64,000 nucleotides of DNA from Caenorhabditis remanei (Eukaryota; Nematoda; Chromadorea; Rhabditida; Rhabditidae): the NCBI RefSeq assembly GCF_010183535.1, contig NC_071328.1, positions 14,384,001 through 14,448,000 of the forward strand, read 5' to 3'. This document shows, piece by piece, positions 63,793-64,000 of this stretch. A program made the position numbers and the translations under genes. The notes beneath the pieces were generated by a model that was not told the DNA's origin, searched no databases, and was given only the letters and a program-made list of their open reading frames with translations. Positions within the stretch are counted from its first letter, which is position 1. Each line of letters opens with the position of its first letter.

Positions 63793-64000
63793 TATAGGCT
63801 GGCGTGTCGGTGTGGCGCGTTTTTAGACGAAAAAATGATTAAAAACGGAGGAAAATTGCGTTAAAATGGCCGAAAAATACGCGAAATTGGTTGAAATAGC
63901 GGTGGAGCGCGTTTGCAACAGCCTTCGGGCTGAATCTGGAAAGGCTGGGGTGTCTTTGGCGCGTTTGAAATGCAAAAATAAAGTTTTTGGACGATTTTTT

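Overview
The window looks like chromosomal DNA of a Caenorhabditis-type nematode. The evidence is: introns of about 50 bp with GTGAGT/GTAAGT donors and TTTCAG-type acceptors; an expanded F-box plus FBA_2 family; likely spliced-leader acceptors just before start codons; and dense foldback repeats. No rRNA, convincing tRNA, CRISPR array or bacterial operon was seen.

Region 1 (1-27.2 kb) is an F-box gene array. Eleven gene copies (one cut by the window edge) share one plan: a short F-box exon, a 49-51 bp intron, then one long exon with an FBA_2-like C-terminal half. Six lie on the minus strand on the left (1-265, 1407-2339, 3782-4717, 8510-12566, 14035-15070, 17057-18036, plus 20494-21432) and four on the plus strand (15274-16274, 21870-22863, 23249-24290, 26219-27213). 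Several 3' fragments lie between them. An imperfect palindrome of about 240 bp sits just upstream of most first exons, including both divergent pairs. Two genes carry one-base deletions a few codons after the usual start. One gene has a 3.1 kb Helitron in its 50-bp-class intron, and one fragment is cut by a solo LTR.

Region 2 (27.2-39 kb) holds collagen and Tc1-like transposase remnants, a 7-bp-repeat MITE, and two small genes: a Lys/Glu-rich protein with a hydrophobic N-terminus (30031-31918) and a probable 89-aa single-pass membrane protein (32542-34673). A foldback repeat family fills most of the space, including introns.

Region 3 (39.2-55.3 kb) is one 13-exon gene for a 951-aa UPF1/IGHMBP2-like superfamily 1 helicase. 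All exon phases fit and the helicase motifs are in order. Its introns carry a coding-free LTR retrotransposon with matching LTRs, a 1.1 kb long-arm Tc1-type foldback, a hAT MITE nested inside a hairpin repeat, and many related hairpins.

Region 4 (55.3-64 kb) holds two nested inverted-repeat elements and a four-exon gene of unknown function (58703-63792). The first intron of that gene contains a 2.5 kb Mutator-like element, with 8-bp target duplications, whose FLYWCH/MULE transposase is broken by one apparent base loss.

The genes do not form an evident pathway. The F-box proteins would be SCF ubiquitin-ligase substrate adaptors and the helicase an RNA/DNA unwinding enzyme. The main story is a fast-duplicating adaptor cluster and introns used as landing sites for many transposon classes.
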